Positions 40,062-50,400 of a stretch of 64,000 bases of DNA are shown here, piece after piece. How positions within the stretch are numbered: position 1 is the stretch's first letter; each line of letters begins with the position of its first letter. The notes beneath the pieces are model-generated. The model was not told where the DNA came from. It searched no databases and worked only from the letters and a program-made list of their open reading frames with translations. Source of the DNA: Salinimicrobium catena (lineage in GTDB: Bacteria > Bacteroidota > Bacteroidia > Flavobacteriales > Flavobacteriaceae); NCBI RefSeq assembly GCF_900102915.1, contig NZ_FNGG01000005.1:62001-126000 (forward strand), written 5' to 3'. The position numbers and the translations under genes were made by a program.

Positions 40062-41397
40062 TCTTTTCCTTATCACCCACAACAATTAAAGTCATTTTCT
40101 CCGGCTGGATGTATTTTTCAGCCATGGTCTGGATCTGCTGTGGAGTTATGGCATTGATGTTCTTCACCTGGTCTACCAAAAAGGATTCGGGCAGGTTGTG
40201 AACGTCTAAAAAGCTCAACTGGCTAATAATACCCCAGGGGGAAGAATTCTGCAGTACGTAGATCCCTGATTCATAGTTCTGGATCCCCTGCAATTCCTCC
40301 TTTGAAGGCGCCTCGTTTTGCAGTCGGCGGATCTCTTTATTGATCTCTTCAATTGAAGCTCCGGTGAACTCTGTGGTCACATCGGCATTCTCGAACCAAA
40401 GGCCGGTCTTGTAATTGGCGACCAATGCACTGTTGGGAGAATAAGTGTACCCCTTATCTTCCCGAATATTACTGGTGATACGTGAACCAAAAGAGCCTCC
40501 CAGTAAGGAATTCATCACATCAAGCGCGATATAGTCTTCATGCGACGGATCTACTACAGGCAACCCATAGTAGATAGTGGACTGTGGAGCTCCGGGCCTG
40601 TCGATGATCTTTACGGCGGCAGCTGTTTCCGGTTCTGCAATCGGGTAATCAACTGCCGGGCCCTTTCTCCAGCTGCTCAATTTTTCTTTTACCGCTGTTT
40701 TCACCTCCTCTGCATTAAAATTCCCCACAACATAAACCGTTGCCCGTTGCGCCCCGAAATTCTCCTCATAGAAGCCTTTTACATCCTCAAGATCATAAGA
40801 ATTTACCTGCTCGGCTGTAGGATACTGCCTGCCGTAAGGATGATCTGGATATATCTCTGCAAAGAACTCTTTTCTTGCCTGGGTTCCGGGTCTGGACAAT
40901 GCAACACTTAAGTTCCGATTCATATCTTTTTTAAGCCGCTCCAGTTCGCTTTGCGGCAGCTTTGGGTCTACAAGTACATCGCTCAAAATACGCATTGCTT
41001 CGGGCGTAAATTCTGAAAGCACACTGGTGCTTAAAGAGGTGGTATGGGTGCCGACTCCCACGTTCAGGTTCCCTCCCATTCCGGCGAGTTTATCCTTTAC
41101 AGAATAATCTGCCGTCGTTCCTTCTTCCATCAGGTCTGCCAGGAGATCTGCCAGCCATACCTCATCTTCAGCTTCATTTATATTTCCGGTTTTCAAATTG
41201 ATGCTGATGGTAGCCTTTGGAATACTGCCATAAGGCACCAGCACGAGCTTAAGGCCATTATCATAATTGATCACCTCCTTTTCGGGAAGGGTAAAATCCT
41301 TTGGTTCCCCACCTTGTGGCGGAGTCTCTTTGTCCTGAGCTTTACCCGGCAGCACCAGGAATAAAGCTAATATGAAGGTATAAATAGATGTTTTCAT
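40009..41397 (-). CDS. M16 family peptidase, non-catalytic subunit
   Basis: A 462-residue exported protein (signal MKTSIYTFILALFLVLPGKAQ). The M16 fold is evident in ITSNIREDKGYTYSPNSALV, RATVYVVGNFNAEEVKTAVKEKL and PGAPQSTIYYGLP. The zinc motif HxxEH expected after GLADLLADLMEEGT is absent (WLADLLADLMEEGT has no His). It is therefore the structural beta-type partner of the catalytic subunit encoded just upstream, with which it shares a TAATG overlap. Together they form a periplasmic or surface heterodimer that degrades peptides. Confidence 0.9.
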   Translation of the reverse strand: MKTSIYTFILALFLVLPGKAQDKETPPQGGEPKDFTLPEKEVINYDNGLKLVLVPYGSIPKATISINLKTGNINEAEDEVWLADLLADLMEEGTTADYSVKDKLAGMGGNLNVGVGTHTTSLSTSVLSEFTPEAMRILSDVLVDPKLPQSELERLKKDMNRNLSVALSRPGTQARKEFFAEIYPDHPYGRQYPTAEQVNSYDLEDVKGFYEENFGAQRATVYVVGNFNAEEVKTAVKEKLSSWRKGPAVDYPIAEPETAAAVKIIDRPGAPQSTIYYGLPVVDPSHEDYIALDVMNSLLGGSFGSRITSNIREDKGYTYSPNSALVANYKTGLWFENADVTTEFTGASIEEINKEIRRLQNEAPSKEELQGIQNYESGIYVLQNSSPWGIISQLSFLDVHNLPESFLVDQVKNINAITPQQIQTMAEKYIQPEKMTLIVVGDKEKIKDQVNETMKTPAEIKK

Positions 41398-42776
41398 TAG
41401 TTCGGGTTTTCATTATTAGCCAAAAGCGGATTTACGGTGAGAATGGTTCTGTTCGATCGACGCAGATATTCAGAAACCGTTTTGTTCATTAATTCGGGAG
41501 TTACTTTCTTGAATTCCCCCTCAAGTTCGTTGATACGGGCCGGATCGTCATCAAAAAGAGCGAAAGTCGCAAGCAGATCTGCCCTGCCCAGTCCAAATGT
41601 ACCGCCCAGGTCATCATAAAGCTGGGAGCGCATTTTCACGATGGCATTGTCCAGCATTTCCGGGGTTATCTTCAAATTGTTCATCACCTCATCTACTGCC
41701 GTAACCACCTGTTCTTTTGAGGTCTCATTATCGTAGGTGAAATTGAACATGAACTGCATAGGTCCGTTATAGTTGAACATATTTCCTAGATAATTGATCC
41801 CGCCGCTCACATTGGAAGTATAACCGAGCTCATCGACCAGCTTTTTCTGAAGCAAGGCATTGTCCCCCTGCACCAGGATCTGGTTCAGCAAGCCCATGGC
41901 ATAATATTCCGGGGTATTTCGTTCCGGCATATGGTAAGCGATGGCCATTGCAGGTTTATTCGCCAGGGAATCATTTTTGACAAATTGCTTTTCCTTTTCC
42001 TGTCTGGGCTCAGAAATGTCCGGTTTCTTCGGAAGGTCTGCAGCCGGGATATCTCCGAAGTATTCTTTGATCCATTGTTTGGCTTTTTCCATATCAAAAT
42101 CTCCCACTACGGCAAGTGCAGCGTTGTTGGGTGAATAATAGGTATTGAAGAAGCTTTCCACATCTTCTAAAGTCGCAGCATCAAGGTCTTCCAGATCCCC
42201 ATAAAAGTTGTGGGCATTATACCAATTGGTATTCGCATACTGCGGCATATCCAGCCACGGGAATCCTCCGTAAGGCTGATTCAAAACGTTCACTTTTACC
42301 TCATTTTTTACCACTCCCTGCTGATTGGTGAGGTTTTCTTGAGTAATGTCAAGCCCCCGCATCCTGTCGGCTTCGGCCCATAACATGGTTTCCAGTTTGT
42401 TCGCCGGAACGATCTCAAAATAGTTGGTAAAGTCAAAACGGGTGGAACCGTTCAAAACACCACCGTTTTCCTGAACCAGTTTAATGAATTCCATTTTTCC
42501 CAGGTTCTGTGATCCCTGGAACATCATGTGTTCAAAAAGGTGAGCGAAGCCCGTGCGGTCTTTGGGTTCGATCCTGAACCCAATGTTATAATATACCGCG
42601 ACGATCGCGGTAGGTGCAGTTTCATCAGGAGAGAGGATTACCTTGAGACCGTTATCCAGGGTATAATATTCCACCGGAACATTGTACTCGTTTGGTCCAC
42701 TGCTTTGCTGTTGGTTTTGCGCAAAACCTGAGGAGGTGATCATCAGGAGCAAAAACAATTTCATAATTTTCTTCAT
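41397..42776 (-). CDS. M16 family peptidase, catalytic subunit
   Basis: A 459-residue protein with signal MKKIMKLFLLLMITSSGFAQ. RTGFAHLFEHMMFQGSQNLG carries the inverted zinc motif HLFEH, with the third ligand Glu expected about 75 residues later (WAEADRMRGLDITQEN region). AALAVVGDFDMEKAKQWIKEYFGDIP and the GLGRADLLATF C-terminal half follow. It pairs with the subunit encoded downstream (one-base overlap). Insulinase-like activity on peptides in the envelope is expected. Confidence 0.92.
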   Translation of the reverse strand: MKKIMKLFLLLMITSSGFAQNQQQSSGPNEYNVPVEYYTLDNGLKVILSPDETAPTAIVAVYYNIGFRIEPKDRTGFAHLFEHMMFQGSQNLGKMEFIKLVQENGGVLNGSTRFDFTNYFEIVPANKLETMLWAEADRMRGLDITQENLTNQQGVVKNEVKVNVLNQPYGGFPWLDMPQYANTNWYNAHNFYGDLEDLDAATLEDVESFFNTYYSPNNAALAVVGDFDMEKAKQWIKEYFGDIPAADLPKKPDISEPRQEKEKQFVKNDSLANKPAMAIAYHMPERNTPEYYAMGLLNQILVQGDNALLQKKLVDELGYTSNVSGGINYLGNMFNYNGPMQFMFNFTYDNETSKEQVVTAVDEVMNNLKITPEMLDNAIVKMRSQLYDDLGGTFGLGRADLLATFALFDDDPARINELEGEFKKVTPELMNKTVSEYLRRSNRTILTVNPLLANNENPN

Positions 42777-42973
42777 AAGTTGATAATGTTTAGTTGATCT
42801 ATTAAAATTGTCACTAACAGACTCTTAAAATATAAAAATTTTCAGAAAATATCTGCTGAAGAAATTATATTAGAAAGCTGACCCTCAGTCTTAAATACAG
42901 CAAGAGAGAAGATTTTACTTCATTCCGGAAAAGTAAATCAGAAATGAAATTCAGGTTGAAATAAGCTCTCCCG

Positions 42974-43015
42974 AAAAAAAAGATCCCGCCAAACATGAGT
43001 TTGAGCGGGATCTTT
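42974..43015 (-). terminator. Terminator of the urocanate hydratase gene
   Basis: AAAGATCCCGC pairs with GCGGGATCTTT around an inner AAAC-ATGA-GTTT, followed by eight T on the minus strand. Confidence 0.85.
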
Positions 43016-43042
43016 AAGTTCCTTTCTTTAAAAGTTAGAAGA

Positions 43043-45094
43043 TTATTCTTTCTGATCAAAAAGCTCGTCATCCACCATATTAGGAATGGTGACCTTTAAC
43101 TGCGGCTCGGATTCCATAGCGCGCTTGATCGCGAATACGGCACCCTCGTTTCGGGCCCAGGCTCTTCTGGAAATACCATTATTCACATCCCAGTGCAGCA
43201 TGGACTGGAGGCGTCTTGCAGATTCCTTGTTACCTTCCAGAACCATCCCGAATCCGCCGTTGATCACTTCTCCCCAGCCAACTCCGCCGCCGTTGTGGAT
43301 GCTCACCCAGGTGGCTCCTCTAAAACTATCGCCAATTACGTTGTGTATGGCCATGTCGGCCGTAAAACGGGAGCCGTCGTAGATATTGGAAGTTTCGCGG
43401 TATGGAGAATCGGTTCCCGAAACGTCGTGGTGATCCCTTCCCAGAACTACCGTTCCTATCTCACCTTTGGCGATGGCATCGTTGAAGGCCTTGGCGATCT
43501 CCATTCTTCCCAGGGCATCGGCATACAGGATGCGGGCCTGTGAACCTACCACCAGTTTGTTCTCTCTCGCGCCCTGTATCCACTTGATGTTATCCTGCAT
43601 TTGCTGCTGGATCTCTTCCGGAGAATCTTTCTTTAGTCTCTCTAATACTTCGGAAGCGATCGCATCGGTCCTGTCAAGGTCTTCCTGCTTTCCGGAAGCG
43701 CATACCCAACGGAAGGGTCCGAAACCGTAATCAAAACACATGGGCCCCATGATATCCTGCACGTAACTCGGGTATGCGAAATTTTCCTTGTCTTTGGCTT
43801 TTTCCGAAGTCACGAAATTGCCCTGTTCGTCTTTAAATATTTTTGCGCCCGCTCTGGAAGCTTCCAGTAAAAAGGCATTTCCGTAATCAAAGAAATAAGT
43901 GCCTTTTTGGGTGTGGCGGTTGATCGCCTCGGTCTGCCTTCTAAGACTCTCCTGAACTTTTTCTTTGAACGCTTCTGGGTCATTAGCCATAAGCTCGTTC
44001 GACTCCTCAAAGGAAAGTCCCACCGGATAATAGCCTCCTGCCCACGGATTGTGAAGGGAGGTCTGATCACTTCCCAGGTCGATATGAAGTTCCTGCTTGT
44101 CAAATTCTTCCCATACGTCAACCACGTTGCCCAGGTAAGCGAAAGAGATCGTTTTCTTTTCTTCTTTAGCCCTTTTTACTTTTTCAACAAGGCTTGAAAT
44201 ATCGGTGACCACCTCATCTACCCAGCCTTGTGAATGACGGGTTTCCACGGCTTTAGGATTCACCTCGGCACAAACCGTGATGCAGCCTGCAATGTTCCCG
44301 GCCTTAGGCTGCGCCCCACTCATGCCTCCCAGGCCAGAGGTGACAAATATTGAACCACCCCCTGGCCCCCTCCCTGAAAGGGAGGGGAGCTTTTGAGCTA
44401 TTTTCCGAAGAGCATTTAGTACGGTAATGGTGGTACCATGAACGATCCCCTGCGGACCAATATACATGTAACTTCCCGCGGTCATTTGTCCGTACTGGGT
44501 GACACCCAACGCATTGAACTTTTCCCAGTCATCGGGTTTGGAGTAATTGGGGATCATCATTCCGTTGGTGACCACCACCCTTGGCGCGTCCTTGTGAGAT
44601 GGGAACAGCCCCATAGGATGTCCCGAGTACATCACCAAAGTCTGTTCATTTGTCATCTCGGCGAGGTATTTCATCACCAGGCGGTACTGCGCCCAGTTCT
44701 GGAAAACGGCGCCGTTCCCTCCGTAGGTGATGAGCTCGTGCGGATGCTGGGCTACCTTCGGATCCAGGTTGTTCTGGATCATGAGCATGATGGCCTTGGC
44801 CTGTTCGCATTTACCCGGATACTCTTCAATAGAACGGGCATACATGTCATAATCCGGCTTAAAGCGGTACATGTAGATCCTTCCGTAGGTGTCCAGTTCC
44901 TCACGAAACTCGGGAAGCAGCTCGGCATGGTGCTTCGGCTCAAAGTAACGAAGCGCATTTCTCAGGGCCAGTTTCTTTTCTTCGGAATTTAATATTTCCT
45001 TGCGCTTTGGCGCGTGGTTCACATTGGGATCGTATGCTTTTGCTGCAGGCAGCCTATCGGGAATGCCCTCTAAAATCTGTTGTTTAAAATTCAT
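43043..45094 (-). CDS. hutU: Urocanate hydratase, with in-frame repeat insertion
   Basis: A 683-residue urocanase of the longer flavobacterial type. HELITYGGNGAVFQNWAQY, MYSGHPMGLFPSHKDAPRVVVTNGMMIPNY, QMTAGSYMYIGPQGIVHGTT, VTSGLGGMSGAQPKAGNIAG and HSQGWVDEV are conserved. GFGPFRWVCASGKQEDL carries the catalytic Cys; LGRDHHDVSGTDSPYRETSNIYDGS follows. It hydrates urocanate to imidazolonepropionate in histidine breakdown. Between LRKI and FVTSGLGG (about residues 232-247) the sequence reads AQKLPSLSGRGPGGGS, about a dozen residues longer than expected, encoded by a palindromic repeat. No other hut gene is adjacent. Confidence 0.93.
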   Translation of the reverse strand: MNFKQQILEGIPDRLPAAKAYDPNVNHAPKRKEILNSEEKKLALRNALRYFEPKHHAELLPEFREELDTYGRIYMYRFKPDYDMYARSIEEYPGKCEQAKAIMLMIQNNLDPKVAQHPHELITYGGNGAVFQNWAQYRLVMKYLAEMTNEQTLVMYSGHPMGLFPSHKDAPRVVVTNGMMIPNYSKPDDWEKFNALGVTQYGQMTAGSYMYIGPQGIVHGTTITVLNALRKIAQKLPSLSGRGPGGGSIFVTSGLGGMSGAQPKAGNIAGCITVCAEVNPKAVETRHSQGWVDEVVTDISSLVEKVKRAKEEKKTISFAYLGNVVDVWEEFDKQELHIDLGSDQTSLHNPWAGGYYPVGLSFEESNELMANDPEAFKEKVQESLRRQTEAINRHTQKGTYFFDYGNAFLLEASRAGAKIFKDEQGNFVTSEKAKDKENFAYPSYVQDIMGPMCFDYGFGPFRWVCASGKQEDLDRTDAIASEVLERLKKDSPEEIQQQMQDNIKWIQGARENKLVVGSQARILYADALGRMEIAKAFNDAIAKGEIGTVVLGRDHHDVSGTDSPYRETSNIYDGSRFTADMAIHNVIGDSFRGATWVSIHNGGGVGWGEVINGGFGMVLEGNKESARRLQSMLHWDVNNGISRRAWARNEGAVFAIKRAMESEPQLKVTIPNMVDDELFDQKE
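44358..44393. repeat. Palindromic element inserted in frame in urocanate hydratase
   Basis: CCCCTCCCT-GAA-AGGGAGGGG (44367-44387) lies in a CCACCCCCTGGCC ... GGAGCTTTT context, the same class as repeat C at 24165-24238. On the coding strand it encodes LPSLSGRGPGGG. It keeps the frame open and is absent from the typical family sequence. Confidence 0.75.
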
Positions 45095-45134
45095 TTCTGT
45101 AATCTCATTTATGGCTTCAGAATTTTCAGCTATT

Positions 45135-45163
45135 AAAAAAGCTGCCTTACCGACAGCTTTTTT
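45135..45163 (-). terminator. Terminator of the PepSY gene
   Basis: AAAAAAGCTG and CAGCTTTTTT form a hairpin with T-runs on both sides, 55 bases after the PepSY stop and before the hutU start. Confidence 0.85.
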
Positions 45164-45217
45164 AGCTTTTCAGAAAATACTGCTGATCACCTGAAAATAG
45201 TATCTAAAGCCAACTTC

Positions 45218-45955
45218 TTAAACGGTCGTTTTCTTTGTCTTCTTTTTCTTCTTCTTTTTGGGGTCAAGAAATTTCCTGATGGTAGGCGAAGAAATGTACC
45301 ACAGTACAAATCCGCTCAACACCGTGATCAATCCAAGAAGAGAGAAAACTCTCAAGATGATGTTGTTGAAATCATCCCTTCCTTCGTAATCCATGGTATG
45401 GGTCATCCATAGGAAATCGAACCAGCGCCAGTCCCTGTGGCGAAGTGTCCTGAAAGTTCCGTCTTCGATCGAGATATAGGCTCTTATATTTTCCGGCGTG
45501 TCATACGAAACCACGTAAGCCGGCAGTGGTCCGCCGCGATACTCGTGGTGGTTGCCGGTTTCGGTTATTCTTTCCACGCCTTCCACTTTCAAACCGTCTA
45601 TCATATTCTTTTCGGCTATTGAAAGGGCTTCCGCTTCAGTAAGCCCATGTTTCATCTCACCGGTACGGGCATGGTGAAGCATACTGTGGTTGATCCAGTA
45701 ATAAGGTTCTCCCGCGATCTCCTTTAGTTCTACGGAATGCACTTCCATTCCTGAAGATTCTGACGGACTTTTCAGTCCCTCGAAGCTCGAATGAGCCATT
45801 TCAGTTTTACGATATTGATCTCCATGTATCTCATCAATATCTGTCCAGCTGAAGTATAGTCCGCTCACGGTCCACATGATGAACTGAATTCCCAAAAATA
45901 TCCCCAGATACCTGTGGGCCTGCCTAATCTTTAAGGCTGTTTGTCTTTTTACCAT
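45218..45955 (-). CDS. PepSY domain membrane protein
   Basis: A 245-residue protein. The first helix follows RQAHRYLGIFLGIQFIMWTVSGLYFSWTDIDEIHG, a PepSY_TM signature. Two PepSY-like segments, LTEAEALSIAEKN and AYISIEDGTFRTLRHRDW, lie in the periplasmic loop. The second helix LLGLITVLSGFVLWYI and a lysine-rich tail (PKKKKKKKTKKT) complete it. Such proteins often act as partner or reductase-like subunits of iron or metal uptake. It is the last gene of the HYC_CC_PP-SusC-SusD run, separated from SusD by a strong hairpin. Confidence 0.82.
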   Translation of the reverse strand: MVKRQTALKIRQAHRYLGIFLGIQFIMWTVSGLYFSWTDIDEIHGDQYRKTEMAHSSFEGLKSPSESSGMEVHSVELKEIAGEPYYWINHSMLHHARTGEMKHGLTEAEALSIAEKNMIDGLKVEGVERITETGNHHEYRGGPLPAYVVSYDTPENIRAYISIEDGTFRTLRHRDWRWFDFLWMTHTMDYEGRDDFNNIILRVFSLLGLITVLSGFVLWYISSPTIRKFLDPKKKKKKKTKKTTV

Positions 45956-45970
45956 TATTGTATTGTTAAA

Positions 45971-46006
45971 GGAGGCCGGGCGGTTTTCTTTTTAAACCCG
46001 GCCTCC
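45971..46006 (-). promoter_or_regulatory. Hairpin between SusD and PepSY genes
   Basis: GGAGGCCGGG and CCCGGCCTCC are perfect 10-bp arms with a 16-base loop; only TTT follows on the minus strand. It may be a weak terminator or an mRNA-stability element that lowers PepSY expression relative to the receptor genes. Confidence 0.6.
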
Positions 46007-46023
46007 GGAAATTTTAGTTTCTA

Positions 46024-47472
46024 TTAATATCCGTCTGTTTGCTCCATTCCTGAAGCTTCAACTTCACTGGCAGGAATTGGATAGATGGTACGATTATCGG
46101 TCGCCGCAATATCCAGGTTAGCCGCATCAACACCGGTATTGACATGCTCGTCTACCGGACGAATGATGTCCACGCCCCTGCGGATGTAATCGTAAACTCC
46201 GTGACCTTCCAAAGCCAGTTCCCTTCTGCGCTCCTCAGCGATCCTTGCTTTTAGAGCATCTCCAGTTTCGGTTACCTGGTGTGCGGTAAAGTCTGTGGTC
46301 CTGTTTTCGATAAGGGTATTGAGATAATCCTGGGCTGCGGTATCGCCTCCCCCGGCACCATGAGCCGCAGCTTCGGCCGCGATCAGGTACATTTCAGACA
46401 ACCTCAGCACCGGAATGTTGTGCGCACTCAATCCGCCGCCATCACTCCTGTTGTTGTACTTCACAAAAGCCTGCTGCGTACCTTCCTTGTCTTCTTCTAG
46501 AAGCGCTGCCCTAGGGTCGTTTTCATAGGCTCCTAAAAGGTTTACAAAGGTCTCGGTCGCAATCACATCTCCCTGCCCCCCGTTCTTCATATCGAACTGG
46601 GCTCCAAGACCGTTACTTCCCAAAGAGTTCTGGCTGGTGATGCTCAGCTCAAAAAGTGATTCGGAATTATAATCGGAAAAAACATAAGAATTGACACCCA
46701 TCAGGTTGGATTCACCCCTGGCCGCGATCACTTCTTCTGCATATTTTAAGGCGTTTGCCCAGTCCTGCTTGTAAAGGTACACCCGTGCCATCAAAGCTTT
46801 AACCCCTGTCTTGGTGAGGTATTGGGTACTCCCCTGTTCCCAGGTATTTGCCGGCAAAACATCATGCGCCGTCTGCAGGTCAAGCAAGATCTGGTCATAT
46901 GTCTCTCCTAAAGTGCTTCTTTCTACCACCACTTCTTCCGAAGAAAGTTTAAGCGGCAGGCCCTGAGCAGAGGCACCTCCTTTTATCCATGGATAGGCAA
47001 AGGTCCTGGCCAGGTCAAAATAGACCATCCCGCGAAGCCCTAATGCCTCCCCGCGAATTTCTTGCTTTGCAGCATCGCTTCCTTCTGCAGCATCTATGTT
47101 ATTGATGATAAGGTTCAGGTTATTGATGGCCTTGAAAGATTGTCTCCACAAGGCTTCCCCGCTTCCGCTATTGTTAGCGCTTTCCTCGTACTTGTACTCG
47201 ATAAGTTCGTACTCCCTGGGGTTAAAAGTTGTTTTAACGAACCTGAAATCTGTTCCCTTTACTGCTGCTCTTTTATAAAGCACCCTACCGAGGTAAGCCC
47301 CGCGGGAAACTTCATTATAGGTTCCGGTGAGCAATTTATCAAGTTTTTCTACGGAATTGAGCACCAATTTTTCGGAGATCACATGGTCCGGAGTCTGTGT
47401 AAGCACATCTTCGCTGCACCCCTGTAGGGATAGCAAACCTAAGATCACTAATGTGTTTTTTAATATTCTCAT
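46024..47472 (-). CDS. RagB/SusD family outer-membrane lipoprotein
   Basis: A 482-residue lipoprotein (signal MRILKNTLVILGLLSLQGC). LYKRAAVKGTDFRF, LWRQSFKAINNLNLIINNIDA, YFDLARTFAYPW and NIPVLRLSEMYLIAAEAAAHG are SusD hallmarks, and the C-terminus has RRRELALEGHGVYDYIRRGVDIIRPV and YPIPASEVEAS. It is the lid of the SusC channel encoded 17 bases upstream. There is no glycoside hydrolase nearby, so the ligand may not be a glycan. Confidence 0.93.
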   Translation of the reverse strand: MRILKNTLVILGLLSLQGCSEDVLTQTPDHVISEKLVLNSVEKLDKLLTGTYNEVSRGAYLGRVLYKRAAVKGTDFRFVKTTFNPREYELIEYKYEESANNSGSGEALWRQSFKAINNLNLIINNIDAAEGSDAAKQEIRGEALGLRGMVYFDLARTFAYPWIKGGASAQGLPLKLSSEEVVVERSTLGETYDQILLDLQTAHDVLPANTWEQGSTQYLTKTGVKALMARVYLYKQDWANALKYAEEVIAARGESNLMGVNSYVFSDYNSESLFELSITSQNSLGSNGLGAQFDMKNGGQGDVIATETFVNLLGAYENDPRAALLEEDKEGTQQAFVKYNNRSDGGGLSAHNIPVLRLSEMYLIAAEAAAHGAGGGDTAAQDYLNTLIENRTTDFTAHQVTETGDALKARIAEERRRELALEGHGVYDYIRRGVDIIRPVDEHVNTGVDAANLDIAATDNRTIYPIPASEVEASGMEQTDGY

Positions 47473-47489
47473 TTTCTTGCTTTTTTAGT

Positions 47490-50400
47490 CTAAAATTGTA
47501 ATTGAAGTCCCAGCATTAACGTCCTTGCCGTAGGCACCTGGAAGAAATTCACTCCATTTGCCACAGCTTCGGGATCATAGCCGTCAAGTTCTGTCATCAA
47601 CAACAGGTTATCACCCTGTGCATAGACCGATCCTCCCTTAATGGTATTCCACATAGCCGGAAGTTTATAGCTCAGCTTTACATTCTTCAATTTCAGGTAA
47701 TCTGAATCATACAGATGCCTGGTGGAAACATCGTTCGAAAAAGTTGGGTTTCCGTTTATCCTGATAGGCACAGTAGCATCTGTGTTGTTCGGGTTCCACG
47801 GATTCAACTGCGCGACAGTGTTGGTGAACTGTGGTGAATAACCGTCATCATCACGTTTGAAGGCGGTACGATCGTAAACTTTTCCACCCATTCCGAAGGT
47901 GAAAAGGAAATCCAGGGAAAAGTCTTTGTAATTGAATTCATTAAAGAATCCTCCCTGCAGATCCTGCAAAGCGTCTCCAAAGATCCCGAATCCGGCAGCC
48001 TGCGCATCTGTGGTAACTTCACCGGTTCTTTGCCCGTTCTCAAGCACATAGTACTGCGCCATTCCGGTCTCTTGATCAACCCCTGCGTAATCTCTTAGGT
48101 AGAAAGAATAAATGCTTTCTCCTTCTTTAATGATCAAAGGATCCTGCCCGTACCTCGCGCTGTAAGTTGAAACGATCGTATTCTTCAGTTTGGTTACTTC
48201 ATTATCCAGAAGAGTAAGGTTTACACTGGAATTCCAGGAGAAATCGTTATTGGAATAAGGAGTATATCCTACTTCGAATTCCCATCCTGTGTTCACCATT
48301 TCCCCGTAGTTCTGTAACTGGGTAAGGAAACCGGTGGTTGGTGAAACCGGAACGTTCAACAACAGATCTTCGGTCTTTTTGTTGAAGTAGTTCACGGCAA
48401 GGTCAACTTCCTGGAACAGATTAAGATCTACCCCAACGTTGAAGTTCTTGCTCTGCTCCCATGAAAGATCAGGATTCTGCAATTGCCCGTAAGACAAACC
48501 TGATTCGCCTCCATAACCTTTACCATCTGTTTCGAAAAATGCCAAAGCAGCATAGTATTGCGGCGGAAGGTTTCCGTTGGTTCCGTAACTACCTCTGAAC
48601 TTCAGGTAATCCACTCCGTCAATGTCGATGAAGTTCTCTTCCGTAGCAACCCACGCCCCGGAAAGCGACCAGAAAGTTCCCCAACGGGCATCTTTTCCGA
48701 AGCGGGAAGAACCGTCTTTTCTGAAGCTTGAAGACAGATAATACTTCTGATCAAAATTGTAGGCTACCTGTGAAAAATAAGATAACAGGGAGTAATTTTC
48801 CGCATACCCGGTATGTGACCATAAAGATCCGATACTACTGGCAGAAAGCAGTTCACTGTCCAGAACGTCATATCCATAAACGTTGATGGAATTCATATTC
48901 GATTCCTGAACTTCATGACCTAACAACACGTCGAAACCGTGTTTTCCGAAGTTGTCATTATAGTTAAGAACATTGGAAAGGGTATACTGAAGCACCTCAC
49001 TTTTCACGCGGTTAAGAACCCCGTTCCAGATTCCGCCTCCGGCTCCAAATTCTTTGTTGTCATAAAGAGTCTCGTCAATTGCCTGCTGGTCTACACCAAA
49101 AGTGGTCTTGAAACTTAGCGGCTCGAAGATCTGGAATTCTGCAAATGCATCTCCCCTCACGCGGAATTCGGTATTCTCGTATTCTCCCACTTTTAAAACC
49201 CCGATAGGGTTGGCGTTCTTTTCAATGTCGTTCGGAAGGTTTGCATACCCGCCGTATCCTTCAGGATCATAAATTGGTGCGGCCGGCGGAAGCACGCGCG
49301 CCATGTACAGCGGGTTCAGTCCGCCGGCATAAGCTCCGTCAATATTGGCCGCGTCCCTTTCGGTCTTGGCCACAGAAAGATTCACTCCCAGTTTGATCCA
49401 GTCCTTAGCCTGGTTTTCAAGATTCAGTCTTCCGGAGTAACGTTTCATCCCAGTCTCGATTATAGTCCCGGCCTGGTCCAGGTAATTACCTGAGATATAA
49501 AAAGAAGTGTTCTCATTCCCTCCTCGTGCAGAAAGGTTGTACTTCTTTAAAGAACCTGTCTGGTAGATGGCATCCATCCAATCTGCATTGGCATTGGTGG
49601 TACCGTAGATACTTTCGTAATCTGCAACCGCCTGGGTTTGATAGGTGCTGTACAATGCGTTATCTGCATAAACCCTTTTGAATTCGGCGTTTTCATTGTT
49701 CTGGATGTACTGGTTAACCTGTCCCTCGATCCAAAGGTCTTTGAATTGCTCATTGTTGATGAGCTTCTCTTCGGTAAGATTCTCGCTCCAGCCGTTCTCC
49801 ACGTTCAGGGAAATTTCAGTATCCCCGCTTTTCCCTTTTTTGGTAGTGATGATCACCACCCCGTTCGCTGCTCTGGACCCATAAAGGGAAGAAGCCGCGG
49901 CATCTTTGAGTACGGTGATGCTTTTGATATCTTCGGAATTGATCGTAGACAACGGATTGTACCCGGTACTACCGGTCATGTAATCCCCGGCCCTTAGATT
50001 GGAGTCGGTGTTTATCACCACTCCGTCAAGTACATAAAGTGGTTGGGTCGATCCACTGATGGATCCAACCCCACGGATCTGCACGTTCGATTTCCCTCCC
50101 GGCTGTCCCGAAGTGGAAATATTAACCCCTGAAACCTTTCCCTGCAGGGCGGTCTCAAAGCTCGCGGTAGCCCCGCGTGTAACAGCTTCATTGGTTACGG
50201 TCTCGGCAGCACCGGTAAAGCTTCGTTTATTGGCCGAACCATAGGCCACGACCATCACCTCATCAAGGGCTTCGGCGCTTTTCGCCATTTGCACATCGAT
50301 CACGTTAGAAGAGCCTACGGTCCTGTTAACGATCTTTTTCCCGATGTAACTAAAAGTTAGGATTTCTCCCTGGTTGGCTGTGATGGAATATTCGCCGTCA

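Noticed and set aside
40009-41397. Broken M16 peptidase
   Set aside because: Loss of HxxEH is normal for the partner subunit of two-gene M16 enzymes; the frame is complete and coupled to the catalytic subunit.
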